Shown piece after piece: positions 34,541 to 43,538 of a stretch of 64,000 nucleotides of DNA. The translations under genes and the position numbers were made by a program. The stretch lies in assembly GCF_017744115.1 (NCBI RefSeq), contig NZ_JAGHQW010000018.1, positions 1 to 64,000 on the forward strand, given 5' to 3'. Origin of the DNA: Salinisphaera sp. G21_0. Its GTDB lineage: Bacteria > Pseudomonadota > Gammaproteobacteria > Pseudomonadales > Endozoicomonadaceae. The notes under the pieces are model-generated. The model saw nothing but the letters and a program-made list of their open reading frames with translations. It did not search any database and was not told the DNA's origin. Within the stretch, counting starts at the first letter, position 1. Every line of letters starts with the position of its first letter.

Positions 34541-35050
34541 TTAATGGTAAAAAATCTGTTCAAAGCGAAGTGTCTCGCTTCGCGAGCTGCCCTGAGGCTT
34601 AACATCTATGGCAAATTTTAGCAGCTCTTCATCTGAAAACTTAAAATCGGCCAGATAGTAAATCGCACTGCCTTCTTTGACCTCAGAAAACTTCAGACTG
34701 CTTTTCTGAGTCAGCAGGTTCATGGTATGGCCACTGACCCTGCCGGTGACTGCGGTTCCCAGTTCATCGGATGAAACATCACGAATGGCAATGTTGACAA
34801 TACCGTACCGGCTACCTCGACGGAGACTATATTGCTCTGCAATACCGGGCGGCACAAATGTACTGTTGAAGGCACTGAAATAAATCCGGTAGTTGCCCAT
34901 CTCAATGGGTTCCTGATTCATCACCCGGGCTTCTGGAATCTGGCTTTCAGCCATCACCGGATTAACCATTCCGACAGCGGCCAACACCAACAGGGCCTGG
35001 CATGCCATCCAACGCTGAATCATTGACGTAATACTGTGCAGCATCGCCAT
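34541..35050 (-). CDS. DUF4426 periplasmic protein
   Basis: A 169-residue DUF4426 protein, a small gammaproteobacterial family of unknown function encoded between rdgB and metW. A signal peptide is visible: hydrophobic core CQALLVLAAVGMVNP and likely cleavage after VMA before ESQIPEA, so it should be exported. The mature part has the conserved MGNYRIYFSAFNSTFVPPGIA. The ATG at 35050 has a good ribosome binding site (GGAGA). Upstream an E2 element separates it from metW. Confidence 0.88.
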   Translation of the reverse strand: MAMLHSITSMIQRWMACQALLVLAAVGMVNPVMAESQIPEARVMNQEPIEMGNYRIYFSAFNSTFVPPGIAEQYSLRRGSRYGIVNIAIRDVSSDELGTAVTGRVSGHTMNLLTQKSSLKFSEVKEGSAIYYLADFKFSDEELLKFAIDVKPQGSSRSETLRFEQIFYH

Positions 35051-35077
35051 TATGCAATTCTCCGGTTTTTTGATTTG

Positions 35078-35220
35078 TTCCAGAATAACTTCATCATTTT
35101 ACACAGTCTTGGAAAAGGTCGCCGCCCGCTTCCCGCCACCCGCTGCCCGCAAAAGCACAAGCAATTTCGGCTTTTCGGGTAGGCGGGCAGCGCCTATAGA
35201 AATGTGAAGTTATTTCAGGA
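35078..35220 (-). repeat. E2 miniature inverted-repeat element, copy B
   Basis: 143 bp matching 25605-25740 in the opposite orientation, with termini TTCCAGAATAACTTC and GAAGTTATTTCAGGA and a GC-rich palindromic middle. Its right terminus supplies the last codons and the stop of metW (CTG AAA TAA on the minus strand). Confidence 0.85.
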
Positions 35221-35812
35221 TCGTTCCCAAGTGATAAATAGCCACTTCACCCATCAGATTTGGCCAGACACATCCCGCCAGGCCGCTTTTATACGATTGA
35301 TCCACCACCATTCGGTTCAACACCCGGTAATTTTTCTCCCGGCACAGCGCCTCAAAGTCCCTGAAGGTACAAAAGTGAATATTGGGGGTGTCATACCAGG
35401 TATAAGGCATAAACTTCGAGACCGGCATGCGACCATAGGCGGCAAGATAGAGGCGGCAGCGCCAGTGGCCGAAGTTAGGAAAAGTGACAATGCATTCCCG
35501 TCCAACCCTGAGCATCTCCTCCAGCACAAGGTGTGGGAAGTGCATCACCTGAAGTGCCTGGGTCATAATCACGGTATCGAAGCTACCATCCCTGAAGTTA
35601 CCCAGCCCGCGATCCAGGTTCTGTTCAATAACGTTTACCCCCCGCTCAATGCAGGCTTCAATATCCTGGGCATTAATTTCCAGACCATAGCCACTGACCT
35701 GCTTCTCTCGTTGAAGCTCGTGCAACAGCTGTCCATCACCACAGGCCAGGTCGAGAATCCGGCTGCCCGGGGCAACCCAGTTCCTGATAATCTCAAAATC
35801 CCCCCGGCTCAT
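35210..35812 (-). CDS. metW: Methionine biosynthesis protein MetW
   Basis: A 200-residue SAM-dependent-methyltransferase-like protein that works with MetX in methionine synthesis. Motifs include [30 protein letters not shown] (SAM-site-like), [13 protein letters not shown] and the MetW hallmark [13 protein letters not shown]. The ATG at 35812 overlaps the metX stop as ATGA and is preferred over the ATG two codons earlier. The last two codons and the stop lie inside the E2 terminus, so the natural C-terminus was probably replaced when E2 inserted. Confidence 0.93.
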   Translation of the reverse strand: MSRGDFEIIRNWVAPGSRILDLACGDGQLLHELQREKQVSGYGLEINAQDIEACIERGVNVIEQNLDRGLGNFRDGSFDTVIMTQALQVMHFPHLVLEEMLRVGRECIVTFPNFGHWRCRLYLAAYGRMPVSKFMPYTWYDTPNIHFCTFRDFEALCREKNYRVLNRMVVDQSYKSGLAGCVWPNLMGEVAIYHLGTILK

Positions 35813-36954
35813 AAGCACTCCTCCGCTACCCGATGCAAATAGGCCGACAAACCTCGCACGTAGCGGGGAATATCCATCAGAAAAGCATCGTGCCCCTGGG
35901 GAGCATCCACTTCAAGATACGTCACATCCTTATCCACCTTCATCAGTGCATCGACCATCTCTCTTGAACGCTCGGGCGAGAAACGCCAGTCGGTTGAGAA
36001 TGAAGCAAGAAAAAATCTGGCGGTTGCCCTGCTGAGCGCATCTGGCAGGCTGTTGTCATAGTCACTGGCCGGATCAAAGTAATCCAGTGCCCGGGTCATT
36101 AACAGATAGGTGTTGGCATCAAAGCTGCCGGAAAAACTCTCACCCTGATAACGAAGATAACTTTCTATCTGGAACTCAACATTGTAATCGTAACTGAAGC
36201 CGTCATTTTTCAGCTCACGACCAAACTTGGCCCCCATGGCATCATCAGACAGATAAGTGATATGCCCCACCATGCGGGCAAGCCCCAACCCCTTGCGGGG
36301 GATGTTGTTCGCTTCGAGGTAACGACCACCGGCAAACTGATCATCGGACATGATGGCCTGCCGGGCTACTTCATTAAAGGCAATATTCTGGGCCGACAGT
36401 CTGGCCGCAGAAGCAATGATAACGGCATGGCGAAGTCTTTCGGGATAGGCAATGCTCCATTGCAGTGCCTGCATCCCGCCCAGGCTCCCACCGATCACCG
36501 CAGCCCATTGGGAAATACCCAGATAGTCAGCCAGCATGACCTGGCTGTTAACCCAGTCTGCGACAGTGACCACCGGAAAGTCTGGCCCATAAGGTTTGCC
36601 GGTTTTGGGGTTAATACTGGTTGGGCCCGTACTGCCATGGCACCCCCCCAGGTTATTGAGAGCGACAACAAAGAACCGGCGGGTATCGATTGGCTTTCCC
36701 GGGCCTATAAAGTTATCCCACCAGCCGGGCTTGCGATCTGCCATGCTGTGATAGCCTGCCGCATGATGGTGACCACTGAGAGCGTGACAGATCAGTACCC
36801 CATTGGAGCGGGACTGATTCAGCTCACCATAGGTTTCAACCATTAGCTGAAACTTTTCCAGCTGTTCGCCACAGTTCAACGACAGGGGCTGATCAAACGG
36901 TATCGCAATGGGCACTACGAGACCAACCGAATCGGCAGGAATCAACTCAGGCAT
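35809..36954 (-). CDS. metX: Homoserine O-acyltransferase MetX
   Basis: MetX acylates homoserine, the committed step to methionine. The alpha/beta-hydrolase fold shows [11 protein letters not shown], the nucleophile elbow [12 protein letters not shown], and the C-terminal catalytic [10 protein letters not shown]. In gammaproteobacteria with a metX-metW pair the donor is usually succinyl-CoA, but donor choice cannot be fixed here. From the ATG at 36954 (CAGGAAG just upstream) the protein has 381 residues; the frame is open 11 codons further. Translationally coupled to metW. Confidence 0.94.
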   Translation of the reverse strand: MPELIPADSVGLVVPIAIPFDQPLSLNCGEQLEKFQLMVETYGELNQSRSNGVLICHALSGHHHAAGYHSMADRKPGWWDNFIGPGKPIDTRRFFVVALNNLGGCHGSTGPTSINPKTGKPYGPDFPVVTVADWVNSQVMLADYLGISQWAAVIGGSLGGMQALQWSIAYPERLRHAVIIASAARLSAQNIAFNEVARQAIMSDDQFAGGRYLEANNIPRKGLGLARMVGHITYLSDDAMGAKFGRELKNDGFSYDYNVEFQIESYLRYQGESFSGSFDANTYLLMTRALDYFDPASDYDNSLPDALSRATARFFLASFSTDWRFSPERSREMVDALMKVDKDVTYLEVDAPQGHDAFLMDIPRYVRGLSAYLHRVAEECL

Positions 36955-37173
36955 AAACTTCCTGTATCCCTTTCCTGGCCATAGCAAATTCCCAATCCGC
37001 TTAACTTTACTTAAGGTTGTTCACTATGGCGCTTCAGGCTTATTATTCATTCATTAAAGAGCGCTCTCACACGACGAGAGCAGCAGAAATTGCAGGCAGT
37101 TTATCGTCTTCATTTTTTTTTGTCAGCTTATCCGGGATTGATGTCTGACCATTGCCAGGTGAACGGTGGGCCA

Positions 37174-37398
37174 TCAGGTCCTGACGACAGGCAACTCCAA
37201 AGCCAGTTCGGTCAACGCCAGGACATGGCTCAAAAAGTAACCTTCAACCTGTCGTGAGCAAAAGTGCAGGTGTCGTTCATTAATGTATTCATCAACACTT
37301 TGGTTGTTGATCAGGGAAATATAGAAGGCCCGAATCGCCTCATCTTCAACATTCAAGGCTGAAATAATTCTGGCACAGGGCTGAGAAGTCTTGCTCAT
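37174..37398 (-). CDS. Small hypothetical protein
   Basis: A 74-residue protein with no recognised domain, an ATG with GGGAG upstream, and mixed polar and hydrophobic helices (RIISALNVEDEAIRAFYIS, YFLSHVLALTELALEL). It has no membrane segment or signal peptide. It lies upstream of metX on the same strand with a 219-bp gap, and is probably a separate unit. It could be a real small gene; the evidence is only the reading frame and ribosome binding site. Confidence 0.45.
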   Translation of the reverse strand: MSKTSQPCARIISALNVEDEAIRAFYISLINNQSVDEYINERHLHFCSRQVEGYFLSHVLALTELALELPVVRT

Positions 37399-37719
37399 TT
37401 GGAACTCCCGAAGCGACAGGCTTCTGGGTACTTGTCTTCCTATGAAGGACTATCCTGCAATGAAACTTCATTCGGAATGGGCCCACAAGGCAACAGATTG
37501 CTCTGCTTTAAAATGCATGGTTCTGATACCGATAAATTCAACTACCGGTAAATTCAACGATTATCTTGAATTAAACCTAGTATAGTCAGGCTTTACTGAA
37601 GTATTCTTAATAGCGGTAAACTCTTGTGATCAAAACCGATAAAAACGTGCTATCGTAACTTTCCGCAATAGTGCAAACTATTAAATACTTTTCACAGACC
37701 TCTCGGTGCAAATGTCGTT
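37399..37719. other. Divergent intergenic region
   Basis: Lies between the small minus-strand gene and the TIGR02449 gene and should hold both promoters. There is a short direct repeat (ACCGATAAATTCAAC and ACCGGTAAATTCAAC at 37527-37558). It is AT-rich before 37720. No clear promoter boxes or RNA gene were seen. Confidence 0.35.
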
Positions 37720-37953
37720 ATGTCTATTGAATCCCTAGGCCAGCTTGAATCAAGACTCCAGAACCTGATTGACAAACTGGAACTGTCAAGAATGGAAGTA
37801 GAAGACCTCAGGTCTGCTAATACCCGCCTTGAAGAAGAAAATATCCAGCTAAAGCAGGAACTCAGCGCATGGGGTGACCGTGTGAGCGCTCTTTTGGGTA
37901 AGCTGGATATCGTAACAGAGGAAGAAGCCAGCGAGCAGGAAGCTGTCGCGTAA
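37720..37953 (+). CDS. TIGR02449/ZapB-like coiled-coil protein
   Basis: A 77-residue, almost fully coiled-coil protein: LESRLQNLIDKLELSRMEV, LRSANTRLEEENIQLKQEL, ending RVSALLGKLD before an acidic tail. This matches the short gammaproteobacterial TIGR02449 family, which resembles the division factor ZapB and is usually encoded beside zapA. A role in cell division is inferred. No zapA or 6S RNA was recognised beside it. It is convergent with yheS. Confidence 0.75.
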   Translation: MSIESLGQLESRLQNLIDKLELSRMEVEDLRSANTRLEEENIQLKQELSAWGDRVSALLGKLDIVTEEEASEQEAVA

Positions 37954-37985
37954 AATTATGGGGCATTCATGCCCCACAATTTTAT
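37952..37985. terminator. Bidirectional terminator
   Basis: TGGGGCA (37959-37965) pairs with TGCCCCA (37970-37976), followed by CAATTTTAT and preceded by AAAATTA, so it can end both the TIGR02449 gene and the convergent yheS gene. Confidence 0.8.
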
Positions 37986-39919
37986 CCGTTGGTTTCGGCG
38001 TTTTCGATGGCTTCCAGGGCTTCCATCCATGCTTCTTCTGTTTCCAGGGCCTGCTGTTTAAGTGCGGTTTGTCGGCTTAGTAGCTCTTTCAGTTTTTCTT
38101 TGGCGGTTTCTTCGTATATCAAAGGGTCAGAGAGCCGTTCTTCAACCTGTTCAAGGGACGATTGCAGGTCCTCCAGCTGACTTTCCAGTTGCTCCGCTTT
38201 TTGCTTCAACGGCCTTAGTGCTTTTCGCCTTTCAGCCTCATGGCGTCGTATGTCTTTCTTCTGTTGTGCGTTTTGTTGTGAAGAGCCGACCAGTTCCCCG
38301 CCACTCTCTTCGCTTCTGGCGCTGCGGGATTCATTACGTTCCTTAGAGCGAAGATGAACCAGCCATTGGCTGTAGTCATCAAGATCACCTGAATACTCTT
38401 CCATCCGGCCATCATGAACCAGATAAAGCTCATCGGTGGTGCTGCGAATCAGGTTACGGTCGTGGGAAACCAGAATCACTGCCCCCTCAAATGACTGTAA
38501 GGCCATGGTCAGGGCCAGACGCATATCGAGATCAAGATGGTTGGTTGGCTCATCAAGCAGCAACAGGTTTGGCTTCTGCCAGCCAATGATTGCCAGGGCC
38601 AGCCTCGCTTTCTCACCACCGGAAAACCCCTGAATCGACTCCAGGGCCTTATCCCCATGAAAACCAAACCCGCCAAGAAAGTTTCTCAACGTCTGCTCTT
38701 TGGCCTCCGGCGAGAGCCTTTGCAGATGAAGCAGAGGGCTGGCATTGAAATCCAGACTCTCCAACTGGTGCTGTGCGAAGTAGCCAATGCTTAAGTGCTC
38801 TCCCAGATGGACCTTGCCCGAAATCAGTGGCAATTCCCCGGCAAGTGTTCTGATCAGGGTTGACTTACCAGCACCATTCGCCCCAAGCAGCCCGATACGG
38901 CTGCCAGGCTGAATATTGATGCTGAGTTTTAATAACGGCTTATCACCATAACCAAGTTCAGCCGTATCCAGTACCAGTAACGGCGCAGACATCTTATCGG
39001 CTTCCGGAAAGGCAAAAGAGAAAGGTGAATCCACATGGGCCGCTGAAATATCTTCCAGCCTTGCCAGCGCCTTCAGGCGACTTTGAGCCTGCTTGGCCTT
39101 GGTCGCCTTGGCCCTGAAACGTTCAACAAATTTTTCCATATGAGCCCGCAGTTTCTGCTGCTTCTCAAAGGCAGCCTGTTGCTGTTGCAGTCGCTGTGCG
39201 CGCAGGTGCTCAAAAGCTGAATAGTTGCCACGGTACTGGAACAGTGTCTGATGTTCTATATGGAGTGTGTGATCCGTAATGGCATCGAGGAAATCCCGGT
39301 CATGGGAAATAACCAGCAATGTTCCCGGGTATCGTTTGAGAAAGTTTTCCAGCCAGACAATGGCATCAAGATCCAAATGGTTGGTGGGTTCATCCAGTAA
39401 CATAATGTCTGATGGACACATCAAGGTCTTGGCCAGATTCAGGCGCATCCGCCATCCACCGGAAAAGTCGCGGACATTTTTTTTCAGTACCTGGTGATTA
39501 AAGCCCAGTCCATGCAACAACTGTTCTGCCCGGGAACGGGCTGTATAACCATCGGCACTCAGCAGTTGCTCATGGAGATCGGCCAGTTTTTCGTGCTTTC
39601 CTGCGGCTTCTGCCTCAGCAATCGCCTGCTCTATCCGGCGCAGCTCAATATCACCATCCAATACATAGCCCACGGCATTACGGTCCAGGACATCAATTTC
39701 CTGAGCCATATGTGCCAGTCCACGGCCCTTATCAAACGCGAGTTCACCTTTATCAGGTTGCAAATCTCCGGTAAGCAACGCAAGCAGGCTTGATTTGCCG
39801 CACCCATTAGCACCCACAAGGCCAACGTGCTGACCGGAATGGATGATTGTTGATGCATTCTCCAGAAGGAGCTTGCCAGACCTTAAAAGGCTGATGGAAT
39901 TCAATGTGATCATTGACAT
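37982..39919 (-). CDS. yheS: ABC-F family ATPase YheS
   Basis: A 645-residue duplicated ABC ATPase without membrane domains; ABC-F proteins act on the ribosome. Each half has Walker A (GLVGANGCGKSSLL, GLLGANGAGKSTLI), the ABC signature (DFSGGWRMRLNLA, GFSGGEKARLALA) and Walker B (IMLLDEPTNHLDLDA, LLLLDEPTNHLDLDM). The ~80-residue linker holds FRAKATKAKQAQSRLKALAR, typical of YheS. The C-terminal ~110 residues are a charged coiled coil. Length and sequence fit E. coli YheS better than EttA or Uup. The start may also be the ATG two codons later (39913). In Pseudomonas an ABC-F gene occupies the same position beside algP. Confidence 0.92.
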   Translation of the reverse strand: MSMITLNSISLLRSGKLLLENASTIIHSGQHVGLVGANGCGKSSLLALLTGDLQPDKGELAFDKGRGLAHMAQEIDVLDRNAVGYVLDGDIELRRIEQAIAEAEAAGKHEKLADLHEQLLSADGYTARSRAEQLLHGLGFNHQVLKKNVRDFSGGWRMRLNLAKTLMCPSDIMLLDEPTNHLDLDAIVWLENFLKRYPGTLLVISHDRDFLDAITDHTLHIEHQTLFQYRGNYSAFEHLRAQRLQQQQAAFEKQQKLRAHMEKFVERFRAKATKAKQAQSRLKALARLEDISAAHVDSPFSFAFPEADKMSAPLLVLDTAELGYGDKPLLKLSINIQPGSRIGLLGANGAGKSTLIRTLAGELPLISGKVHLGEHLSIGYFAQHQLESLDFNASPLLHLQRLSPEAKEQTLRNFLGGFGFHGDKALESIQGFSGGEKARLALAIIGWQKPNLLLLDEPTNHLDLDMRLALTMALQSFEGAVILVSHDRNLIRSTTDELYLVHDGRMEEYSGDLDDYSQWLVHLRSKERNESRSARSEESGGELVGSSQQNAQQKKDIRRHEAERRKALRPLKQKAEQLESQLEDLQSSLEQVEERLSDPLIYEETAKEKLKELLSRQTALKQQALETEEAWMEALEAIENAETNG

Positions 39920-40153
39920 GGTCTAATTGTGGACGACCGATCAGACCAATAATAAAGGAGAGGCCTATCGTGACGCCGGAAAAAACATACTGCTACCTGC
40001 AAGAGGATATCATCGAAGCAGCAAAGACTGGGTGACGGTATAAACCGCCAGCTCAGAGAAGGCAAAAAATTCTTTGAACAAAAGCCGAATCTTAAACACC
40101 TTGTTCAATTTATCTATAGTAACTCCCAAGAGTCGATGACCGGTAGGAAAGGA

Positions 40154-40978
40154 TTAATTAGTGCTTTCGTTCGTTTGATTCGTGTTCAGCACCCTTGTTG
40201 CTATAGGATTTACCGTTTCAACCGATTGCAATTGATTGACTCTCTGGTTTGTCTCCCTGCGCGCCCTTTGACGTTCCCTTTGATACTCCCTCATGTGCTC
40301 TGCGTAAGCAGGATCATTATGGTAACGCTCCCTTTGGCGCTGCCTGTACTCCCTTTGACGTTCCCTTTGGCGCTCTGCGTAAACAGGGTCATTCTGGTAA
40401 CGCTCCCTTTGGCGCTGCCTATATTCCCGTTGACGTTCCCTTTGGCGCTCTGCGTAAGCGGGATCATTCCGATAACGTGCCCTTTGCCGCTCCCTTTTGC
40501 GTGCCCTTTGACGCTCGGCGTAAACAGAATCTCTTTGGTAACGCGCCGTTTGATATGTACTTTGTCGACTCCTCTGGTACTGTGCATAAGCAGGGTCATG
40601 TTGGTAGCGCTCCCTTGCGCGTTCCCTTTGGTGCTCCCTTTGGCGATCTGCATAAACAAGAGCATTCTGGTTGATATCCCGCTGGGGTAAGGAGTCAGGC
40701 CTGCCTTGCCCATGCCCCCCTTGACCCGGGGTAGCCGAACTGACTAATGCTTTTGCCAAACTCGACAAATCAGTTCTGCACAGTGGACAGGTAGTCCTAT
40801 TTGCGAATTGTTTTTGTGCAATGAGGGAATTTTTAAGGCAATCAGAGTGAAAGGTGTGTCTACATACACTAGTGATAAGAGTAGCCACATCTCTGCCGAA
40901 GGCCATCAGGCAGACAGAACATTTTTCTGCTTCCGGGCTGTTTGTTTGGACCTTGAAAGGGTTGATCCCATCAATCAT
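40154..40978 (-). CDS. RING-H2 finger protein with Arg-rich tandem repeats
   Basis: A 274-residue protein. Residues 20-67 are a complete RING-H2: CSVC, CRHTFHSDC, CPLC, with C-x2-C-x15-C-x-H-x2-H-x2-C-x16-C-x2-C spacing. After a Gly/Gln linker, residues ~105-245 are tandem ~20-25-residue units of the type YxNDPxYAERQRERQRE, extremely rich in Arg, Gln and Glu and likely a long charged helix. The tail is Asn/Thr rich. RING-H2 domains of this form are eukaryotic E3 ligases. The gene interrupts the conserved yheS/algP-like neighbourhood, so it was probably inserted. Ubiquitin ligase activity and delivery to a host are inference. Confidence 0.8.
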   Translation of the reverse strand: MIDGINPFKVQTNSPEAEKCSVCLMAFGRDVATLITSVCRHTFHSDCLKNSLIAQKQFANRTTCPLCRTDLSSLAKALVSSATPGQGGHGQGRPDSLPQRDINQNALVYADRQREHQRERARERYQHDPAYAQYQRSRQSTYQTARYQRDSVYAERQRARKRERQRARYRNDPAYAERQRERQREYRQRQRERYQNDPVYAERQRERQREYRQRQRERYHNDPAYAEHMREYQRERQRARRETNQRVNQLQSVETVNPIATRVLNTNQTNESTN

Positions 40979-41315
40979 GTTCAGACCCTTTTGTTTTATT
41001 CTGTTCAGACTGTATTTGCAGCTTTTAGTTCCCGATACTTAATTCAAGAAAATAGCGTGTATGAATGCTGTTACCGTAATAGCTATCGTTCAGACTCATT
41101 TCAAATCAGAGCAAAGATCCAAAACCTATCAACCCGGGTACTTTCATCATGCAGCCCTTGTCCCAGCCGCAGTTTTTGCGTTCTTTCCTGATCACTGCTT
41201 TCACTGAGGTATCGGGTTTGAGAAGATTAAAAGACAACTGCCTTTCAATATGGACAGTAAACTCAGAGGAATCGAATATCTAGAGAGGAGAAAAGAGTGA
41301 AGATACAAAAATAAT

Positions 41316-41339
41316 AAGGGGGAATATAATTCCCCCTTT
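41316..41339 (-). terminator. Rho-independent terminator of the histone H1-like gene
   Basis: AAGGGGGAAT (41316-41325) pairs with ATTCCCCCTT around ATA, and on the minus strand is followed by a T-rich tract (TTATTATTTTTG). The rest of 40979-41362 shows no gene. Confidence 0.85.
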
Positions 41340-41362
41340 AAGGCTTAGAGTTATCAGTTATA

Positions 41363-41947
41363 TTACTTCTTCTTAGCAGGGGACTTTTTTGCAGCTACTT
41401 TTCTGACTGGAGCCTTTCGCTTGGCAGCTACTTTTTTGGCTGCTGGCTTTTTCTTGGCTACTACTTTCTTTTTAGCTACAGGCTTCTTCTTAGCCACAAC
41501 TGCCTTTTTGGCTGCTGGCTTTTTCTTGGCAGCTACTTTCTTTTTAGTGGCAGGTTTCTTCTTAGCTACTACTTTCTTCTTGGCCGCTGGTTTCTTCTTA
41601 ACAGCCACTTTTTTCTTGGCTACTGTCTTTTTCTTGGCTGCCGCCTTTTTGACGGTGGCTTTCTTCTCAGTAGTTTTCTTCTTTACCGCTACCTTTTTCT
41701 TGGCAGTGGCTTTTTTAGCAGTGCTTTTTTTAGCAGTGGCTTTCTTGGCACTGGCCTTGGCCTTTTTCAAGGCTTCTTTGGCTTTTTCCAGCTTTTTCTT
41801 CAGTGCGTCGATTTCTTTTTCCCACTTTTTCACCATGTCGACCTTTTTAACAGTCTTGCTGGCAGTGGTTTTTTTAGCAGGAGCTTTTTTAGCAGCAGCC
41901 TTCTTGACAGTGCTTTTTTTAGCTGCAGTCTTCCTTGTTGCAGGCAT
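41363..41947 (-). CDS. Histone H1-like Lys/Ala-rich DNA-binding protein (AlgP-like)
   Basis: A 194-residue protein, mostly KKPAAKK/KKKVVAKK-type repeats with a short helical part near residues 35-65 (KKWEKEIDALKKKLEKAKEA). This is the composition of bacterial histone H1-like proteins such as Pseudomonas AlgP, which bind DNA non-specifically. The position beside the FKBP and algQ genes mirrors algP in Pseudomonas (yheS-like, algP, FKBP, algQ). The Lys/Ala repeats make length variable between strains. The start at 41947 has AGAGGGA upstream. The nearly unbroken complementary frame on the plus strand is a composition artefact. Confidence 0.88.
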   Translation of the reverse strand: MPATRKTAAKKSTVKKAAAKKAPAKKTTASKTVKKVDMVKKWEKEIDALKKKLEKAKEALKKAKASAKKATAKKSTAKKATAKKKVAVKKKTTEKKATVKKAAAKKKTVAKKKVAVKKKPAAKKKVVAKKKPATKKKVAAKKKPAAKKAVVAKKKPVAKKKVVAKKKPAAKKVAAKRKAPVRKVAAKKSPAKKK

Positions 41948-42319
41948 TGGGTCGTCCCTCTTTTTAATTTAACCAATCTACTAGTAGTTAGTACATCGTA
42001 ATAAAAACTGAATAATTTATATCCAGTTTTAATTCCAACATAGAGTGCTTATTCGTCATCTGCAAATTTTTTTTTAGCTTTCTCTCTGTTTTTTTGCTAA
42101 TTAAATCACATTCTCCTACAACAGATAGATAGAAGAGGACGTTTATTTTTCATATTCATTATCTCGAAAAACACTTTAAATAAGGCACTTTTTCATTACA
42201 CAACCCTCGTCCGGGGTTGCCAAAAAAACCAATTTACTAAATGATAGGGCTCAGAGTTACCTGTACTGGAAAGACTGTGCCAAAACGCAGGATACAAATC
42301 TATCAGAAAGAGTGTAAAT
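41948..42319. other. AT-rich divergent intergenic region
   Basis: Strongly AT-rich region that should hold the promoters of the H1-like gene and the FKBP gene. It contains a hairpin (CAACCC/GGGGTTG, 42201-42219). No gene or RNA was recognised. Confidence 0.4.
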
Positions 42320-43003
42320 ATGATCTTCAAAACGCTTGCCAGCGTTACCCTGTTCTCTTACTCACTGTGTTCATTTGCCGCTCTGGAAACAGACAATGAC
42401 AAATTAAGCTATAGCCTCGGAGTATCCATGGCAGAGCAACTGAAACAATTTGATGGGATCAATGTTAACGCCGTTATCCAGGGGGTAGAGGATAATCTTG
42501 GCAACCAGGTTTTACAGCTGTCACAGGATGAAGTCACCTATTTTATAGATTTAGCGCAGGTGCAAAAGAGAAACCTTGAACAGCTTCAGTACCAGGCAGC
42601 AGCGCAGGAGAGCCTGGAAAAAAGCCAGCTTTTTATGACAGAAAACAGCAAAAAACCAGGCATTGTTGTGCTGGAGAGCGGTTTGCAGTACCGGGTACTG
42701 ACAAAAGGTACTGGCATCAAGCCATCCCTTACTGATCATGTAACCGTTCACTATGAAGGCCGCCGGATAGACGGAACCCTTTTCGAAAGCTCATACACTC
42801 GAAACCAACCCGCCACTTTCCAGTTAAACCGGGTTATCGCGGGCTGGACAGAAGGAATACAGAAAATGCCTGAAGGTTCCACCTGGGAGTTTTTTATTCC
42901 CTCGACTCTGGCCTACGGCTCCAGTGGTATTCCCGGAATCATCGGACCTAATGAAGCAATTATTTTCAAGGTAGAACTCAGGGATGTGAACAAAAGCAGT
43001 TAA
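42320..43003 (+). CDS. FKBP-type peptidyl-prolyl cis-trans isomerase, Mip/FklB-like, exported
   Basis: A 227-residue protein with a signal peptide (TLASVTLFSYSLCSFAA, cleavage near residue 20), an N-terminal helical dimerisation domain (~25-115; LSYSLGVSMAEQLKQF) and a C-terminal FKBP domain (~118-225: VHYEGRRIDGTLFESSY, FQLNRVIAGWTEGIQKMPEG, AYGSSGIPGIIGPNEAIIFKVEL). It speeds proline isomerisation in periplasmic proteins. Mip-type members promote intracellular survival in Legionella, but no such role can be assumed. It sits between the H1-like gene and algQ, as in Pseudomonas. Confidence 0.92.
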   Translation: MIFKTLASVTLFSYSLCSFAALETDNDKLSYSLGVSMAEQLKQFDGINVNAVIQGVEDNLGNQVLQLSQDEVTYFIDLAQVQKRNLEQLQYQAAAQESLEKSQLFMTENSKKPGIVVLESGLQYRVLTKGTGIKPSLTDHVTVHYEGRRIDGTLFESSYTRNQPATFQLNRVIAGWTEGIQKMPEGSTWEFFIPSTLAYGSSGIPGIIGPNEAIIFKVELRDVNKSS

Positions 43004-43012
43004 AAATGAAAT

Positions 43013-43053
43013 GAGGACAAAACGACTGTATGGTCTGAATACAGTTTGTCCTC
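43013..43053. terminator. Bidirectional hairpin terminator
   Basis: GAGGACAAA...CTGTAT pairs with ATACAG...TTTGTCCTC around a short loop, between the convergent FKBP and algQ genes. Confidence 0.7.
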
Positions 43054-43067
43054 ACCTGACCTGAACA

Positions 43068-43538
43068 TCATGATCCCGTGAGCCTTTCCCGGTGGGATTC
43101 ATGCAGAGTTTCTATCATTTTATCTTCAAGACTGAACCGCTCTGCCAGCGTTTCACCTAATTCCGATACAGCGCCCTGAAGTTTCTGCAAAGAGCTGATT
43201 GATTCACAACTGTCATTAAATTTCAAACATCTTGAGGTATTCTCTTCAAGCTTTGGCAGCACCGTATGAGCCAGTTCAACGCCCCCATCATTAAATTCCC
43301 GGGCTTCCTGAATCAACTGTTCGTAAACCTCAAAGTGACCAGCTGACGCATAATCCACCAGAATCTGGCACAGTTCCTTTAATTTACTGACTACCGGACG
43401 CTTGTCATCATCAAATTGATCCATTCCATTGATGGAGCAGTAAAGGACGATCAGCTCCTGACGCTCGTTGAGCCAGCGATCAATAATTTCTGATACACCT
43501 CCCCAACGTTCTTTAGCCGTTTGGCAACCCTCCAGCAT
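43068..43538 (-). CDS. algQ: Rsd/AlgQ anti-sigma-70 family regulator
   Basis: A 156-residue member of the Rsd/AlgQ family, which binds the housekeeping sigma factor RpoD and shifts promoter use in stationary phase; in Pseudomonas AlgQ affects alginate and virulence genes. The family core is clear: MLEGCQTAKERWGGV, IIDRWLNERQELIVLYC, LCQILVDYASAGHFEVYEQLI. GAGGAA lies just upstream of the ATG. The order with the FKBP and H1-like genes is conserved in Pseudomonas. Confidence 0.9.
   Translation of the reverse strand: MLEGCQTAKERWGGVSEIIDRWLNERQELIVLYCSINGMDQFDDDKRPVVSKLKELCQILVDYASAGHFEVYEQLIQEAREFNDGGVELAHTVLPKLEENTSRCLKFNDSCESISSLQKLQGAVSELGETLAERFSLEDKMIETLHESHRERLTGS

Noticed and set aside
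39960-40153. Possible short gene between yheS and the RING-H2 gene
   Set aside because: Two short frames in different registers, with no start and domain that agree; may be debris, but no gene can be supported.
41421-41972. 183-codon hydrophobic frame antisense to the histone H1-like gene
   Set aside because: The complement of Lys/Ala codons gives Phe/Leu/Ala codons; the composition explains it, and the minus-strand gene has a ribosome binding site, a terminator and conserved neighbours.
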